DNA of 64,000 nt. Source: Saccoglossus kowalevskii (taxonomy: Eukaryota; Hemichordata; Enteropneusta; Harrimaniidae). The stretch is from contig NW_003109979.1 in assembly GCF_000003605.2 (NCBI RefSeq), positions 86,219 through 150,218 on the forward strand. Direction: 5' to 3'. The position numbers and the translations under genes are program-made. Below are positions 11,563 to 21,649 of this stretch, piece by piece (position 1 is the first letter of the stretch; every line of letters begins with the position of its first letter). The notes under the pieces are model-generated. The model was not told where the DNA came from and searched no databases. It saw only the letters and a list, made by a program, of their open reading frames with translations.

Positions 11563-12000
11563 TTATCGCGCTGGTGATATGCACAATCCACCATCCTCCG
11601 GAAACTGCTTGCAGTTCAATCTTTCTGGCCAGTCGAATCCAAAATCGTTCATCGTCGGTTCACAACCTGCTTTAGCGGATTCGCAAAGTGATCGACATGG
11701 AGGCGGCGGTGGGATGGACTTATCCTTTTTTGTAGAACATGGAGGGGCGTACAATAAACATAGAAACATTCGCAAGTCGGGAGAGCATTCAATCTTGACC
11801 AGTGGGAAGAATTGATGAATTTCAATCCCAGCTTCTTCTTGGTTTTGATGATTGAAGATATTGGGAGTTAAAGTAAACGTACGTTCATAACCAATATCTT
11901 GACACATTGGTATTTCCAACGTTTTACAGTATCTGCCAGCTGCTGCAAACCCATACAGATTGTATGCGATCCACACGAATACCACTTGTGCTACCTTCAT
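11563..12000 (-). CDS. Secreted Frizzled CRD-only protein (145 aa)
   Basis: A signal peptide (VAQVVFVWIAYNLYGFAAAG) is followed by a full Frizzled CRD with ten cysteines (25, 33, 72, 81, 88, 102, 106, 113, 130, 140). Words such as [36 protein letters not shown] and [11 protein letters not shown] match vertebrate Frizzled and sFRP domains much better than the + strand genes do. It ends (C-ISPAR) right after the tenth cysteine, so no transmembrane or NTR part follows. I choose the ATG at 12000 because the signal peptide begins there and a good acceptor (TTTTCCCAG on this strand) ends at 12015; the frame upstream is then intron. A run of five prolines precedes C102. A whole CRD without a membrane part suggests a secreted Wnt antagonist or carrier; no ortholog name is justified. 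A broken duplicate lies at 15205-15371. Confidence 0.85.
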   Translation of the reverse strand: MKVAQVVFVWIAYNLYGFAAAGRYCKTLEIPMCQDIGYERTFTLTPNIFNHQNQEEAGIEIHQFFPLVKIECSPDLRMFLCLLYAPPCSTKKDKSIPPPPPCRSLCESAKAGCEPTMNDFGFDWPERLNCKQFPEDGGLCISPAR

Positions 12001-12049
12001 TGTCTCTGGGTTGTCTGGGAAAAGTACAAAAATATAAATACGCTCCACC

Positions 12050-12860
12050 TATAATATGGGTCACACAAGTAAAATAACTAAGGTACCCCAATTAATGGCA
12101 GATAATTCATGTATGTAATCCTGAATTTTACAACACATATGCGGTTACTGAGAGGTATATTTTATAAGGTAAATATTGTCTTTTTTAGCTAGTATGTAAT
12201 TTTAGCTAATCTGTAATTTCGCTAATTGAAGATGTCACTAATTTAGAATAAAGTATATTCTCACAATGAAATTGTCGGCACTCATTTGTCGGCTAAATTA
12301 AGATTTTGTTAGTTCATGTCAAATTCGCTAAAATGGCATTTAGGTATCCCAATGTGATTTACAGTAGTGATATACGCCCCACAGTGCGCCTTTTATGTAA
12401 TTAGTGCCTGCACTCGTCGTCTACGTTGCTTGGTACCTACATCGAACACGACTCTTTACAACTACTGTACATTTAATGCGGCGAGATTTTAACAGCCGCC
12501 AGCACTCAAACATTCACCCCAACTTCATACTCACGTTCAATGTCCGTCTACCGAGTTTACATCAGCAGGTAACTGCGTCGAGTTGTTGTGAGCAGAAAAT
12601 AAATTGTAATTTATAGCTAATAAAATGTATAATTTTTTAATTAATGATATTTTAATAGCAATATGTAATTTCCGTTCTAATTATTACAGTGCCTTACTTA
12701 CATCTCATTATGTAACATTAAACGGATGAAAAACAATTATAATTTAACTAGAAATGTCATCCTATAGAAAGTTAATAATTTCCGTTCCAATAAGCAACCA
12801 CATATACCAGTAACTACGGGTGGAGATTAGCAACGTTACGAGCATTGAGTACATTTAGAT
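12050..12860. other. Region upstream of the minus-strand CRD gene
   Basis: Should hold the promoter and a possible noncoding first exon of the 12000-11563 gene (minus strand). A donor-like GTAAGT on the minus strand lies near 12701-12696, but I cannot prove it is used. In duplicate copy B this whole stretch is missing and replaced by minisatellite. Confidence 0.4.
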
Positions 12861-12965
12861 GGCGCTACGCGTTTGAAAAAAGTAACCAGTGCAATAGATG
12901 CATTTATCGCGAGATTTGAACCCATAGCAGAATCTGATCCTGGACAAGAAAATGGTGGATTTTAG

Positions 12966-12994
12966 AGTCTCAGGAAACCCAGTGAGACTTCTTA
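12966..12994. other. Small hairpin
   Basis: AGTCTCA and TGAGACT face each other across a 10-nt loop. No terminator or RNA role can be claimed. Confidence 0.4.
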
Positions 12995-13109
12995 TGCATA
13001 CCAATATTTGTATGCTAACATTCTTCAAAGCTTGTACATTATGTCCCAAACAAAAGACGAGAAAATCATTAGGGAGTGTCTAAGTATACATTGCGTATAT
13101 TTGCTTTTC

Positions 13110-14210
13110 GTGCATATATCAAGAATAATAATCTGTCAGCTGTACTTTGTTAGCATGGCCAACATGTATATTCTGAAATATCTCAATTATTTTTTTCTAA
13201 AATAAAAAAACTATTGTTGGCCTTATAATGCTATATATATTCAGTAGATGGTTATAATAATAAATTCAAATTTTATAGTTTCTGTCTTATAAATTATTGA
13301 CCTAATAGAGGATAACAAGGACATATGCTTGTAAGGATAGAAGGTCATTATAAAAATAGTTACAAACTACCAGTGATTTATTTGACATGTATATTTAATA
13401 TTGGAATTCTAATAGATTGTTTGTATACACGCAAACAAATCAAATATAACCGTTACGGTTCACAGCCTGGACAATGTTTGTTTCTGGAAGTCGCTAAAAT
13501 CGATACTTTCAAAGCATATTTGTGGATATTATTTTGCAACGTTCTATTTACTTTTTTTACTATTTTACATTGCCTTCTTATGATAAGTTTGTGGAATTGG
13601 TGAAGACGTTTGACAGTTACATACTACAATCCATTTGTATCATTCCTTAAAACTAAGATATGAAATTTACAAACAGATTAAGTGACTTTATGGCATATTT
13701 TATTTAATTGTTTATGCAATCTGTATATTTAGGCCATGGGCCTTGAACTACAATAAAGATTATTTAAAACTTGTTTGAAAGAAATTATTCAAAATGTAAT
13801 TTTATTTATTAATTTCGCTTCATGGTTTCGTGATATATTTTATACAGCATGCACCTAACTGACAGAGAGATTGTTATGAAGTTTGTAGTCGTGGATGGTG
13901 ACTCGTTATGATATATATTTTTGTTATTTTACAAAAACCGCTTACCGTGAATAATCTGATATTGTACATTTAGTGCATACTATTTATTGTCGCAGCCGTT
14001 GATGCTAAATGCGAGAAAATTGCCAAATCATTACTTACAATTCTGCATGTCTTGTCCATCTCAATAATAATACAGTAAGTTTGAAATCACGGACGGGTGA
14101 ATCAGCCTCATCAATAAATATTAAACTATGATTTATATTTTACCCCGAAATTGTGACATATGAAATATTATGATAATTCATCTGTAGAACTGACTGAATA
14201 CTGCAAGTTC
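13110..14210. other. Spacer between duplication copies, no gene recognised
   Basis: AT-rich. A 92-codon open frame at 13325-13603 has hydrophobic stretches but no recognisable family and is probably chance. Confidence 0.45.
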
Positions 14211-14371
14211 TAAATACAGTGTATTTGAAAAGAATAGGATATTCACGAGACTAGAAACGCATTGTCTCCAGTCTCGAGTTGTGCGTATAATGAACTCTCA
14301 ATAGCCTCTTGTTGGTATTTGTAAACAGCGAATGACATTTAAGAGTTTAGATGATGCAGTATTGCTGCTTC

Positions 14372-15019
14372 TGTCATGAATTTGTTTTCGCGTATCTGTT
14401 AACCGACTTAATTAGTTGATTATTAGCTGAATTGCTGTGTTATGTCTGTCATCGTTTAGGCCTATTTGAAGTTTTGGACGGAACTTGGCTCAGTGATGAC
14501 AGTTTATATCCATAGTTATTAATGTAGTGAACGATTAATCAAAAGATATGACGTATTCAGTACTTAGTGTGATTGGCTTTATGATTGAAGGTTACGCCCT
14601 AGAGTCTTTTACTGTTTTGTAATTGGTTAGAGTTTTGAAAATGAATAAAGAGAGTTTGAGTTGGTCTTGGGGAGCACAGCACGATAGACGCAGTAGAGAG
14701 AGTGCAGTCCTGGGCAGTCGAGTCCAGTCTAAGAGAGTCTTGGGGCGAGCCTTGACGCAGTCCAGTCTTGAGCGAGTCTTGGTTCAGCCTTGTGAGAGTC
14801 TTGGGGACTTTTCCCCAGGGCGCTGTGTCTTATAGAGTGCTCCACAGATCGACTAAGACGAGAGCTGAAACGTATTTCGTTGTGTGCGTCTTATTTGACT
14901 GTAAAGTATAAGTGACTTTCCCGATCCCGTACCTCAAGGGGACGAGATAGAGAGACGAGACGAGATTCCCCCCTGACACGTGTAGAGAACCCCGTGGAGA
15001 AGAGATTTTCCCCCTGATA
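14372..15019. mobile_element. 648-bp insertion, candidate solo LTR
   Basis: The uninterrupted duplicate (copy A, around 11340-11355) provides the empty site. Relative to it, this block is inserted between two CTTC words (14368-14371 and 15020-15023), as a 4-bp target duplication would give. It begins TGTCATG, like many LTRs, but ends CCTGATA rather than CA. Its base composition is richer in G and C than its surroundings. No coding part is seen. It postdates the segmental duplication. A solo LTR is my best guess; another kind of insertion is possible. Confidence 0.45.
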
Positions 15020-15204
15020 CTTCATTGGTTGTTGGTGGGTGGGTTTATGGGACAGAAGAGCGAGACACGAATACGTTAAACACCGAGTTATTGGTTATTA
15101 TAAACAAATGTACATCAAACTAAATAATTAACTTGAAAAGAACTCTGAAGTCATTGAACACCTGCATTATAGATTTTGTTGTATTTTAGTAGTTGATGTT
15201 GTTC

Positions 15205-15371
15205 TGTACAACCAACGCCAAATTCGTATTTTATCGAGTTGTTGATATGCACAATCCACCATCCTCCGGAAACTGCTCATAGTTCAATCTTTCTGGCCAG
15301 TCGAATCCAAAATTGTTCATCATCGGTTCACAGCCTTCTTTAGCGGATTCGCAAAGTGATCGACATGGAGT
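15205..15371 (-). pseudogene. 3' fragment of a duplicated Frizzled CRD gene
   Basis: Closely similar to 11540-11700, the C-terminal half of the minus-strand CRD. It still shows the coding words for [10 protein letters not shown]-type sequence and the final cysteine region. The homology stops abruptly at GATCGACATGGAG, where the minisatellite begins, so the N-terminal half, signal peptide and promoter are gone. Confidence 0.85.
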
Positions 15372-17420
15372 GCTCATGTGTGGCAGTGCTATGTGAGTGC
15401 TCTCATGTCTGGCAGTGCTGTTTGAGTGCTCATGGGTGGCAGTACCGTGTGAGTGCTCATGTGTGGCAGTGATGTGTGAGTGCTCATCAGCGGCAGTACC
15501 GTGTGAGTGCTCATGTGTGGCAGTGTTGTGTTAGTGATCTCATGTATGGCAGTGTTATGTGAGTGATCTCGTGTGTGGCACTGCTGTTTGAGTGCGAGTG
15601 TGTGGCAGTACCTTGTGAGTGCTCATGTGTGGCAGTGCTGTTAGAGTGCTCATGTGTGGCAGTGTTGTGTTAGTGATCTCATGTGTGGCAGTGTTATGTG
15701 AGTGATCTCGTGTGTGGCAGTGTTATGTGAGTGATCTCATGTGTGGCACTGCTGTTTGAGTGCTCATGTGTGGCAGTGCTATGTGAGTGCTCTCATGTGT
15801 GGCAGTGCTGTTTGAGTGCTCATGGGTGGCAGTACCGTGTGAGTGCTCATGTGTGGCAGTGATGTGTGAGTGCTCATGTGTGACAGTGTTGTGTTAGTGA
15901 TCTCATGTATGACAGTGTTATGTGAGTGATCTCATGTGTGGCACTGCTGTTTGAGTGCTCATGTGTGGCAGTGCTGCGTGAGTGCTCATGTGTGGCAGTG
16001 TCATTTGAGTGCTCATGTGTGGCAGTGCTGTTAGAGTGCTCATGGGTGGCAGTGTTGTGTTAGTGATCTCATGTGTGGCAGTGTTGTGTGAGAGCTCATA
16101 TGTGGATGGCAGTGTTGTGTTAAACATCTCATGTGAGGCAGTGTTATGTGAGTGATCTCATGTGTGACAGTGCTGTTTGAGTGCTCATGTGTGGCTGTGA
16201 TATGTGAGTGCTCTCATGTGTGGCAGTGTTATGTGAGTGATCTCATGTGTAGCAGTGATGTGTGAGTGTCCTCATGTGTGACAGTGATGTGTGTGTGCTC
16301 CCATGGGGTGGCAGTGTTATGTGAGTGCTCTCATGTGTGGCAGTGCTGTGTGAGTGCTCTCATGTGTGGCTGTGATATGTGAGTGCTTATATGGGTGGCA
16401 GTGCTGTGTGAGTGCTCTCATGTGTGGCAGTGCTGTTTGAGTGCTCATGGGTGGCAGTGCTGTGTGAGTGCTCATGTGTGGCAGTGCTGTGTGAGTGCTC
16501 ATGTATGACAGTGCTGTGTGAGTGCTCATGGGTGGCAGTGCTGTGTGAGTGCTCATGTGTGGCAGTGCTGTTTGAGTGCTCATGGGTGGCAGTGCTGTGT
16601 GAGTGCTCATGTGTGGCAGTGCTGTGTGAGTGCTCATGTATGACAGTGCTGTGTGAGTGCTCATGTGTGGCAGTGCTGTGTGAGTGCTCATGTGTGGCAG
16701 TGTTATGTGAGTGATCTCATGTGTGGCACTGTTATGTAAGTGCACTCATGTGTGGCTGTTCTGTTTGAGTGCTCTCATGTTTGGCAGTGGTGTGTGAGTG
16801 TTCATATGGGTGGCAGTGCTGTGTGAGTGCTCTCATGTGTGGCAATGCTGTGTGAGTACTCGCATGTGTGGCAGTGATTTGTGAGTGCTCTCATGTGTGA
16901 CAATGCTGTGTGAGTGTCCTCATGTGTGACAGTATTGTGTGTGTGCTCCCATGGGTGGCAGTGTTATGTGAGTGATCTCATGTGTGGCAGTGCTGTGTGA
17001 GTGCTCATGTGTGGCAGTGTTGTTAGTGATCCCATGTATGGCAGTGTTATGTGAGTGATCTCATGTGTGACAGTGCTGTTTGAGTGCTCATGTGTGACAG
17101 TGCTGCGTGAGTGCTCATGTGTGGCAGTGCTGTGTGAGTGCTCATGTGTGGCAGTGTTGTTAGTGATCCCATGTATGGCAGTGTTATGTGAGTGATCTCA
17201 TGTGTGACAGTGCTGTTTGAGTGCTCATGTGTGGCAGTGCTGTGTGAGTGCTCATGTGTGGCAGTGCTGTGTGAGTGCTCATGTGTGGCAGTGCTGTATG
17301 AGTGCTCATGTGTGGCAGTGCTGTGTGAGTGCTCATGTGTGGCAGTGCTGTATGAGTGCTCATGTGTGGCAGTGCTGTATGAGTGCTCATGTGTGGCAGT
17401 GCTGTTTCAGTGCTAATGTG
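15370..17420. repeat. 27-bp minisatellite array, about 2 kb
   Basis: About 70 or more units of a 27-bp repeat (CATGTGTGGCAGTGCT followed by GTGTGAGTGCT), with variants of 29-30 bp that carry an extra CT. The part from about 16400 to 16700 and that from 17210 to 17410 are the most uniform. Because 27 is a multiple of three, long repeat frames are open on both strands (MSTHTALPH or CECSCVAVL repeats). These are by-products and not genes. Confidence 0.95.
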
Positions 17421-17689
17421 CTAGTGTTGCGTGAGTGCAAACCAAATGCGATAGATTTCAGATTTAGTGTAATAGCAAGATTCAGAATTTGATTCTGAAC
17501 ACGAAAATAGTCTTATGCACACCAATATTTATATTCTCAACATTCATGAATGCTTGTACATTATTTCCCAAACAAAAGACGAAAACATCATTAGCCAGTG
17601 CCTAAGCATACATTGCGTAGAATTGCGCCTTTGATGCTTATGTTTAGAATAATATTGTGTTTGGGTGGTAATCATGGATTGTGGATATC

Positions 17690-18162
17690 TGTAGGTTATT
17701 TTAATCAAACTTGTTTTTAAAAATGTGTTTGCTCCACGAAGGCATATTACTTCTATTCATTGAAATTGAACAATTGCAATTATCCATTATAATTATGAAT
17801 TAACATATTATTTACAGTATTTCCTTGTTTTGCGAAGTAATTATCGGGTTTTGCCAGTTACTCATGTCCTAATTTTTAAATTGTAAATTTCTTCATTGTC
17901 ATAAGGTCTCATTTCTATATTGTGTTTGATAATTGTTATAATCAATTTTATACCACATTCTCTTACCAATTAGTAATTACATGTGTTTCGTGAGTAAGAC
18001 AATATGTTCGAATTTGAATGTTCATTAAAATAATAATGAATCAACCTTATGATTGAGTTTATAAATGCCTTTTTTTTCTATTTCACCTATAATAGTGTTA
18101 TATTCTGACACAGAAGGTGTACTGCTTAATGTTCTCTGTAAGAAGGATTGTCAGTAAACACG
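17690..18162 (+). promoter_or_regulatory. Upstream unit and 5' noncoding exon of CRD gene 2
   Basis: Same order of conserved words as in front of CRD genes 1 and 3 (CAATTGCAATTATCC, AATTATCGGGTTTTGCCA, TGTTCATTAAAATAATAA, GTTCTCTGTAAGAAGGATTG). It ends at the donor ACG|GTGAGTGGCG. The acceptor is CTTTTCCAG ending at 18436. Confidence 0.6.
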
Positions 18163-18466
18163 GTGAGTGGCGTACCGTACATTGTACATACATCGTTTTC
18201 ATCACTTCTTCACGATTTGCTATAAATATCTTACAAAATGTTTCTTTAAAACATGTTGTTATAAAATGCATTTTTGTTTTCCTGTAACTGCACCGATTAC
18301 TTAATATTAACATTGTATGTATGTCTACGACGGAAATGGGTAGTTGAATTGAGTGCTTCGATCAAATACAAGTTTAACTATAGATATATTTTCACTCATT
18401 TTTCATATTATTTTCAAAATTTAACATCTTTTCCAGCCCTAACTGTCCTAACGATTGAGATTAAAG

Positions 18467-19015
18467 ATGAAGTGTTTTTTCATTGCGTGTGTATCTTTTA
18501 CCTTGATACTGCTGGTTATTCGAGAATTGAGTTGCCAAAATTGGGATCAAAAGTGTAAAGACGTAGATCCGATATGTGGAGGATTCTACAATCGAACGGT
18601 ATTTCCCAATTACTTTGGTCACACGTCGTTTAACAGAGCAAAGCGGGCGATGTCACGGGTACGACATTTGATTAGCGACTGCCCAGCAGTATCCAGGCTA
18701 TTCCTCTGTGTGTTGTACATGCCAGTGTGTACGGGTTATGACAAATACCTTCCTCCGTGTTATGAAACCTGCCAGGCAGCGTTCACTGGGTGTGAGGAAC
18801 TGTCCTTCCGGCATTCTGATCTTAATTGTGATGATTTCCCGTCTAGTACTAGTAGTTCACAGCTTTGTATCGAACCGACAGTTTCAACTACACCGATTCC
18901 CCAAAACCAAATCACAACTGTTACGCCAACCACGATACCAGACGATGGAATGGGAGACGTGAACTTGGACCATTGTCACTGCCAAATACAGTGTGACTGT
19001 CCTGGTCCACAATAA
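18467..19015 (+). CDS. Secreted Frizzled-type CRD protein 2 (182 aa, Cys-rich tail)
   Basis: Signal peptide 1-23 and a CRD with ten cysteines (30, 37, 72, 81, 88, 98, 102, 109, 121, 134). A Thr/Pro-rich linker follows (about 137-158), then a short tail with four cysteines (170, 172, 176, 178; HCHCQIQCDCPG). The start is the ATG at 18467, homologous to the starts of its sisters and 30 nt after the acceptor at 18436. N42 (NRT) is a conserved glycosylation site. The CRD helix reads NRAKRAMSRVRHL, where R57-R60 is a furin-type RAKR and the usual acidic residues are absent. The linker is two to three residues longer than in gene 3 (SSTSSSQ). The product should be secreted. The Wnt or fatty-acid binding known for Frizzled CRDs is plausible but the binding helix has changed. 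An AATAAA lies at 19491-19496. Confidence 0.88.
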   Translation: MKCFFIACVSFTLILLVIRELSCQNWDQKCKDVDPICGGFYNRTVFPNYFGHTSFNRAKRAMSRVRHLISDCPAVSRLFLCVLYMPVCTGYDKYLPPCYETCQAAFTGCEELSFRHSDLNCDDFPSSTSSSQLCIEPTVSTTPIPQNQITTVTPTTIPDDGMGDVNLDHCHCQIQCDCPGPQ

Positions 19016-19019
19016 CAAT

Positions 19020-20230
19020 TACATTTATGTCACTGTATTGACATCAGTTACACCCTACCGTAGTTTTGCGGTATTTTACCATAATAGGAAATGCACATTC
19101 CAAATATGGAATAATTACAGGGTATTTCATAGAAATGAAGTTCTAATAGTTTTATTATTTTGCACAGTACCAGGCTTCTTATATCAAACGGCTGGTTTGT
19201 AAAGAGGTATATTAATAATAAGGGTAATACGAGGATACCGCAAAGTATGCATTCAGACAGTACACGATCACATCGACCTCCACTACACGTCGGTCGATAC
19301 TCCCGCTATGTCGTATTCGTGCATATTATGTAACACTGTAACGCATTGAAAATGCTACATTATATTTTAGTGGAGTTGGTTGTTAAAATGACAAAATCAA
19401 TTAACATAATTTAAGCTTTTATTAATTTATTTGTGCTGGAATTTTCTTTTTCTTTTTTGGTGAAGATGGAATATATGAACAACAGTGGTAAATAAAATCG
19501 GGCTGCATGGAAAATGACGAATATATTGATGTAATCTGTCGCTAATGGATTTTAATTTCATAATATATTTGTCGGTAGACGGGACGTAAACCTAAAAATA
19601 GAGTGCAAAGAGTAGGAATGTGGATTGTGTTGCCACTTGTTTCTAGGACAATAACAACATGGATGTGATGAGGTAGACTGGCAAAGTCGGGACTTGCAAA
19701 TGGAAATAAATAATGTTCCTTTATTCCTTTTGGCGTGATCACGAAAACTAACCTGACCGCTAAAGAAATCCTCGCTGACTGGGCGCATCTGCGTACATTA
19801 ACATAGATAATATATGACGTATATATCTCCACTATGATTCGTTGTCAATGCTAGTCAACTTTTAGTTAGCATAATCACCGGAATTATTCCGCTCCGGTTT
19901 TCACTCCAAGGCAGGGAGTCGCCTGCAGATGCGTCCAGTCGGGATTTCTTTCGCAGTCACGCTACTTCTCGCGATTGACAAATAATTATTTTTTTTTTTT
20001 TTGTAAAACAAAAAAGAAGTCTCGACTTTGCCAGTCTAGTGATGAGGCTTCGTCTGTTCATTTGCGAACCATTGGTAAACAGAAATTAGACATTAAAAGA
20101 TATTAACAACAAGCATTAACAGACTGTGTAAAGTTGCAACTGTTGCACCCATGACTTAATCCTTTCACAAGTCGTTCCTAGAAAATATATATTAAACATA
20201 TTCAAGTTGTAATATAAAATAAAAAAGAAC
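19020..20230. other. 3' flank of CRD gene 2, no further gene
   Basis: The first 500 bp resemble the 3' flank of gene 3 in places (TTTTAGTGSAGTTGGTTRTTAAAATG, shared with 21620-21645), so the duplicated unit includes the 3' UTR. The rest is AT-rich without a recognised gene; a poly-T run lies near 19990. Confidence 0.5.
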
Positions 20231-20823
20231 GATTTCGGCACTTTGGTCTCTGGTGGCGCTGTTCATAAACTGTTGCAAAATTCACAATGACATCAGCCTC
20301 GCGTGGTCGTATTTTATGGATATGTGTAGGTTGTTTTTATCAGTACTTCGTTTTCAAAACGTTGCTTTCGTTTTTCAATCACGGAGGCATTGTACTTCGA
20401 TTCCTTGGAAATGCTAGTAGACAACTGCAATTATGCAGCAGAGTATTCCACAAACTCAATTCCCGTGGTTTGTCAAGAAATTATCGGGTTTTACCAATTA
20501 CTCTCGCCATTTCCACGTACCTTTCAACTCCTTAACCGGTTCATTGTCTTATAATTACCCATTTTCATATTGCTTTGGATAATTGTGATATTTAACTTTC
20601 AAACGCACTTTCTTAGTAATTAGCATTTGTGTGTGTGTAACATAATATGTTCAATTTAGATTGGTCATTAAAATAATAATTAATCAGCCTTATAAATGAG
20701 TTTATAAATTAGTTTTTGAGGTTTGTGTTTTGATATTGTTATATCTTACATGTTACATTTATTCATTGTGATTCAGAGGGTGTACTGAATAACGCGCGAT
20801 TAGCTGTAATTCTAGTAAACACG
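20230..20823 (+). promoter_or_regulatory. Upstream unit and 5' noncoding exon of CRD gene 3
   Basis: The longest version of the shared upstream unit, starting at the TTTGGTCTCTGGTGGCGCTG word that also marks the relic at 8550. It ends at donor ACG|GTGAGTG. The acceptor TTTCTAACAG ends at 21001. Confidence 0.6.
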
Positions 20824-21032
20824 GTGAGTGCAATACTGTACATTATACTACATTTTCCCCCTGTTTTCTGAAGGTTGGTATAAAGCGCATACAAACGGCT
20901 CGGTTAACACCTGTCTTTACAGGGTGATTTTTTTTACGTTTATTTAATTGCGCCAATTTCTTAATATAAACTTTGCATTTAATGTTGTTTTTTTCTAACA
21001 GTAACTGACTTGTCTGCCAACTGAAATTCAAA

Positions 21033-21572
21033 ATGAAGTACTTTTCTACGGCTTGTATGTCTTTTATCTTGATACTGCTGGTGATTCGAGAATTGAGTTG
21101 CCAAACTCAGAATAGCAAGTGTCAAGACATCGATCCGATATGTGGAGGATTCTACAATCAAACGGTATTTCCAAATCACTTCGGTCACACGTCGTTTAAA
21201 AGGGCAAAGCGGGCGATGTCCCGGGTACGACATTTGATTAGCGACTGTCCAGCAGTAACGAAGCTCTTTCTCTGTTCGTTGTACATGCCAGTGTGTACGG
21301 TTTTAGACGATTATATTCCACCGTGTTATGAAACCTGTCAGGCAGCGTTCGCCGGATGTGAAGAACTGTCCGTCCTGCAACCTGATCTTAATTGTGATGA
21401 TTTCCCGCCTAGTTCACAGAACATTTGTATCGCATCGGCAGTTTCAACTACACCAGCTCCTCAGAACCAATTCACAGCTGTTACGCCAACCACGATCCCA
21501 GGAGATGGAATTGAGGACGTGAGCTTGGACCACTGTCACTGTAAAATACAGTGTGACTGTCCTGGCATATAA
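21033..21572 (+). CDS. Secreted Frizzled-type CRD protein 3 (179 aa, Cys-rich tail)
   Basis: Signal peptide 1-23 and CRD cysteines at 30, 37, 72, 81, 88, 98, 102, 109, 121 and 132. A linker rich in Thr and Pro follows (138-157), then the tail LDHCHCKIQCDCPGI with cysteines 168, 170, 174 and 176. RAKR at 57-60 lies in a strongly basic helix (FKRAKRAMSRVRH). N42 is a glycosylation site. The coding exon starts at 21002 and the ATG comes 31 nt on, as in gene 1. The CRD is nearly identical to gene 1 over long stretches, so they are recent duplicates, while gene 2 is more distant. There is no membrane segment after the signal, so secretion is expected. I cannot name an ortholog. Confidence 0.88.
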   Translation: MKYFSTACMSFILILLVIRELSCQTQNSKCQDIDPICGGFYNQTVFPNHFGHTSFKRAKRAMSRVRHLISDCPAVTKLFLCSLYMPVCTVLDDYIPPCYETCQAAFAGCEELSVLQPDLNCDDFPPSSQNICIASAVSTTPAPQNQFTAVTPTTIPGDGIEDVSLDHCHCKIQCDCPGI

Positions 21573-21649
21573 TAACAATTGTGTAATAAATTAATACTTT
21601 GCAAAAGCTACATTCCATTTTAGTGCAGTTGGTTATTAAAATGCCTGAC

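Larger units (their letters stand above)
10440..13110. repeat. Segmental duplication, copy A
   Basis: Blocks of this segment recur in the same order at 14214-17640. The blocks are the inverted GAGACT...AGTCTC word (10480-10515 and 14250-14280), the ATGCAGTATTGCTGCTTC-type block (11330-11350 and 14355-14371), the 3' half of the minus-strand CRD gene (11540-11700 and 15205-15370), and the block TTATGCAYACCAATATTT to GTATACATTGCGTA (12990-13100 and 17510-17620). Copy A keeps the whole CRD gene. Confidence 0.8.
14214..17640. repeat. Segmental duplication, copy B
   Basis: Second copy of 10440-13110 in direct orientation. It has two major changes: a 648-bp insertion (14372-15019), and replacement of everything that corresponds to about 11700-12870 of copy A by a 27-bp minisatellite. 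The CRD gene copy is therefore dead. Confidence 0.8.

Noticed and set aside
12001-12048. N-terminal extension of the minus-strand CRD protein up to 12048
   Set aside because: A signal peptide begins at the ATG at 12000 and a strong acceptor ends at 12015, so the extension is probably intron.
12880-12930. tRNA-like B-box (GGTTCAAATC, minus strand)
   Set aside because: No matching A-box, anticodon arm or acceptor stem can be built around it.
13325-13603. 92-codon frame with hydrophobic stretches
   Set aside because: AT-rich DNA readily gives Leu/Ile/Phe-rich frames. No homology recognised.
16317-17416. Open frames of 68-142 codons in the 27-bp array
   Set aside because: A repeat unit of 27 bp without stops gives open frames on both strands at once. 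No signal of a gene.
18455-18466. Earlier start for CRD gene 2 at 18455
   Set aside because: The codon there is TTG. The homologous ATG of all sister genes is at 18467.
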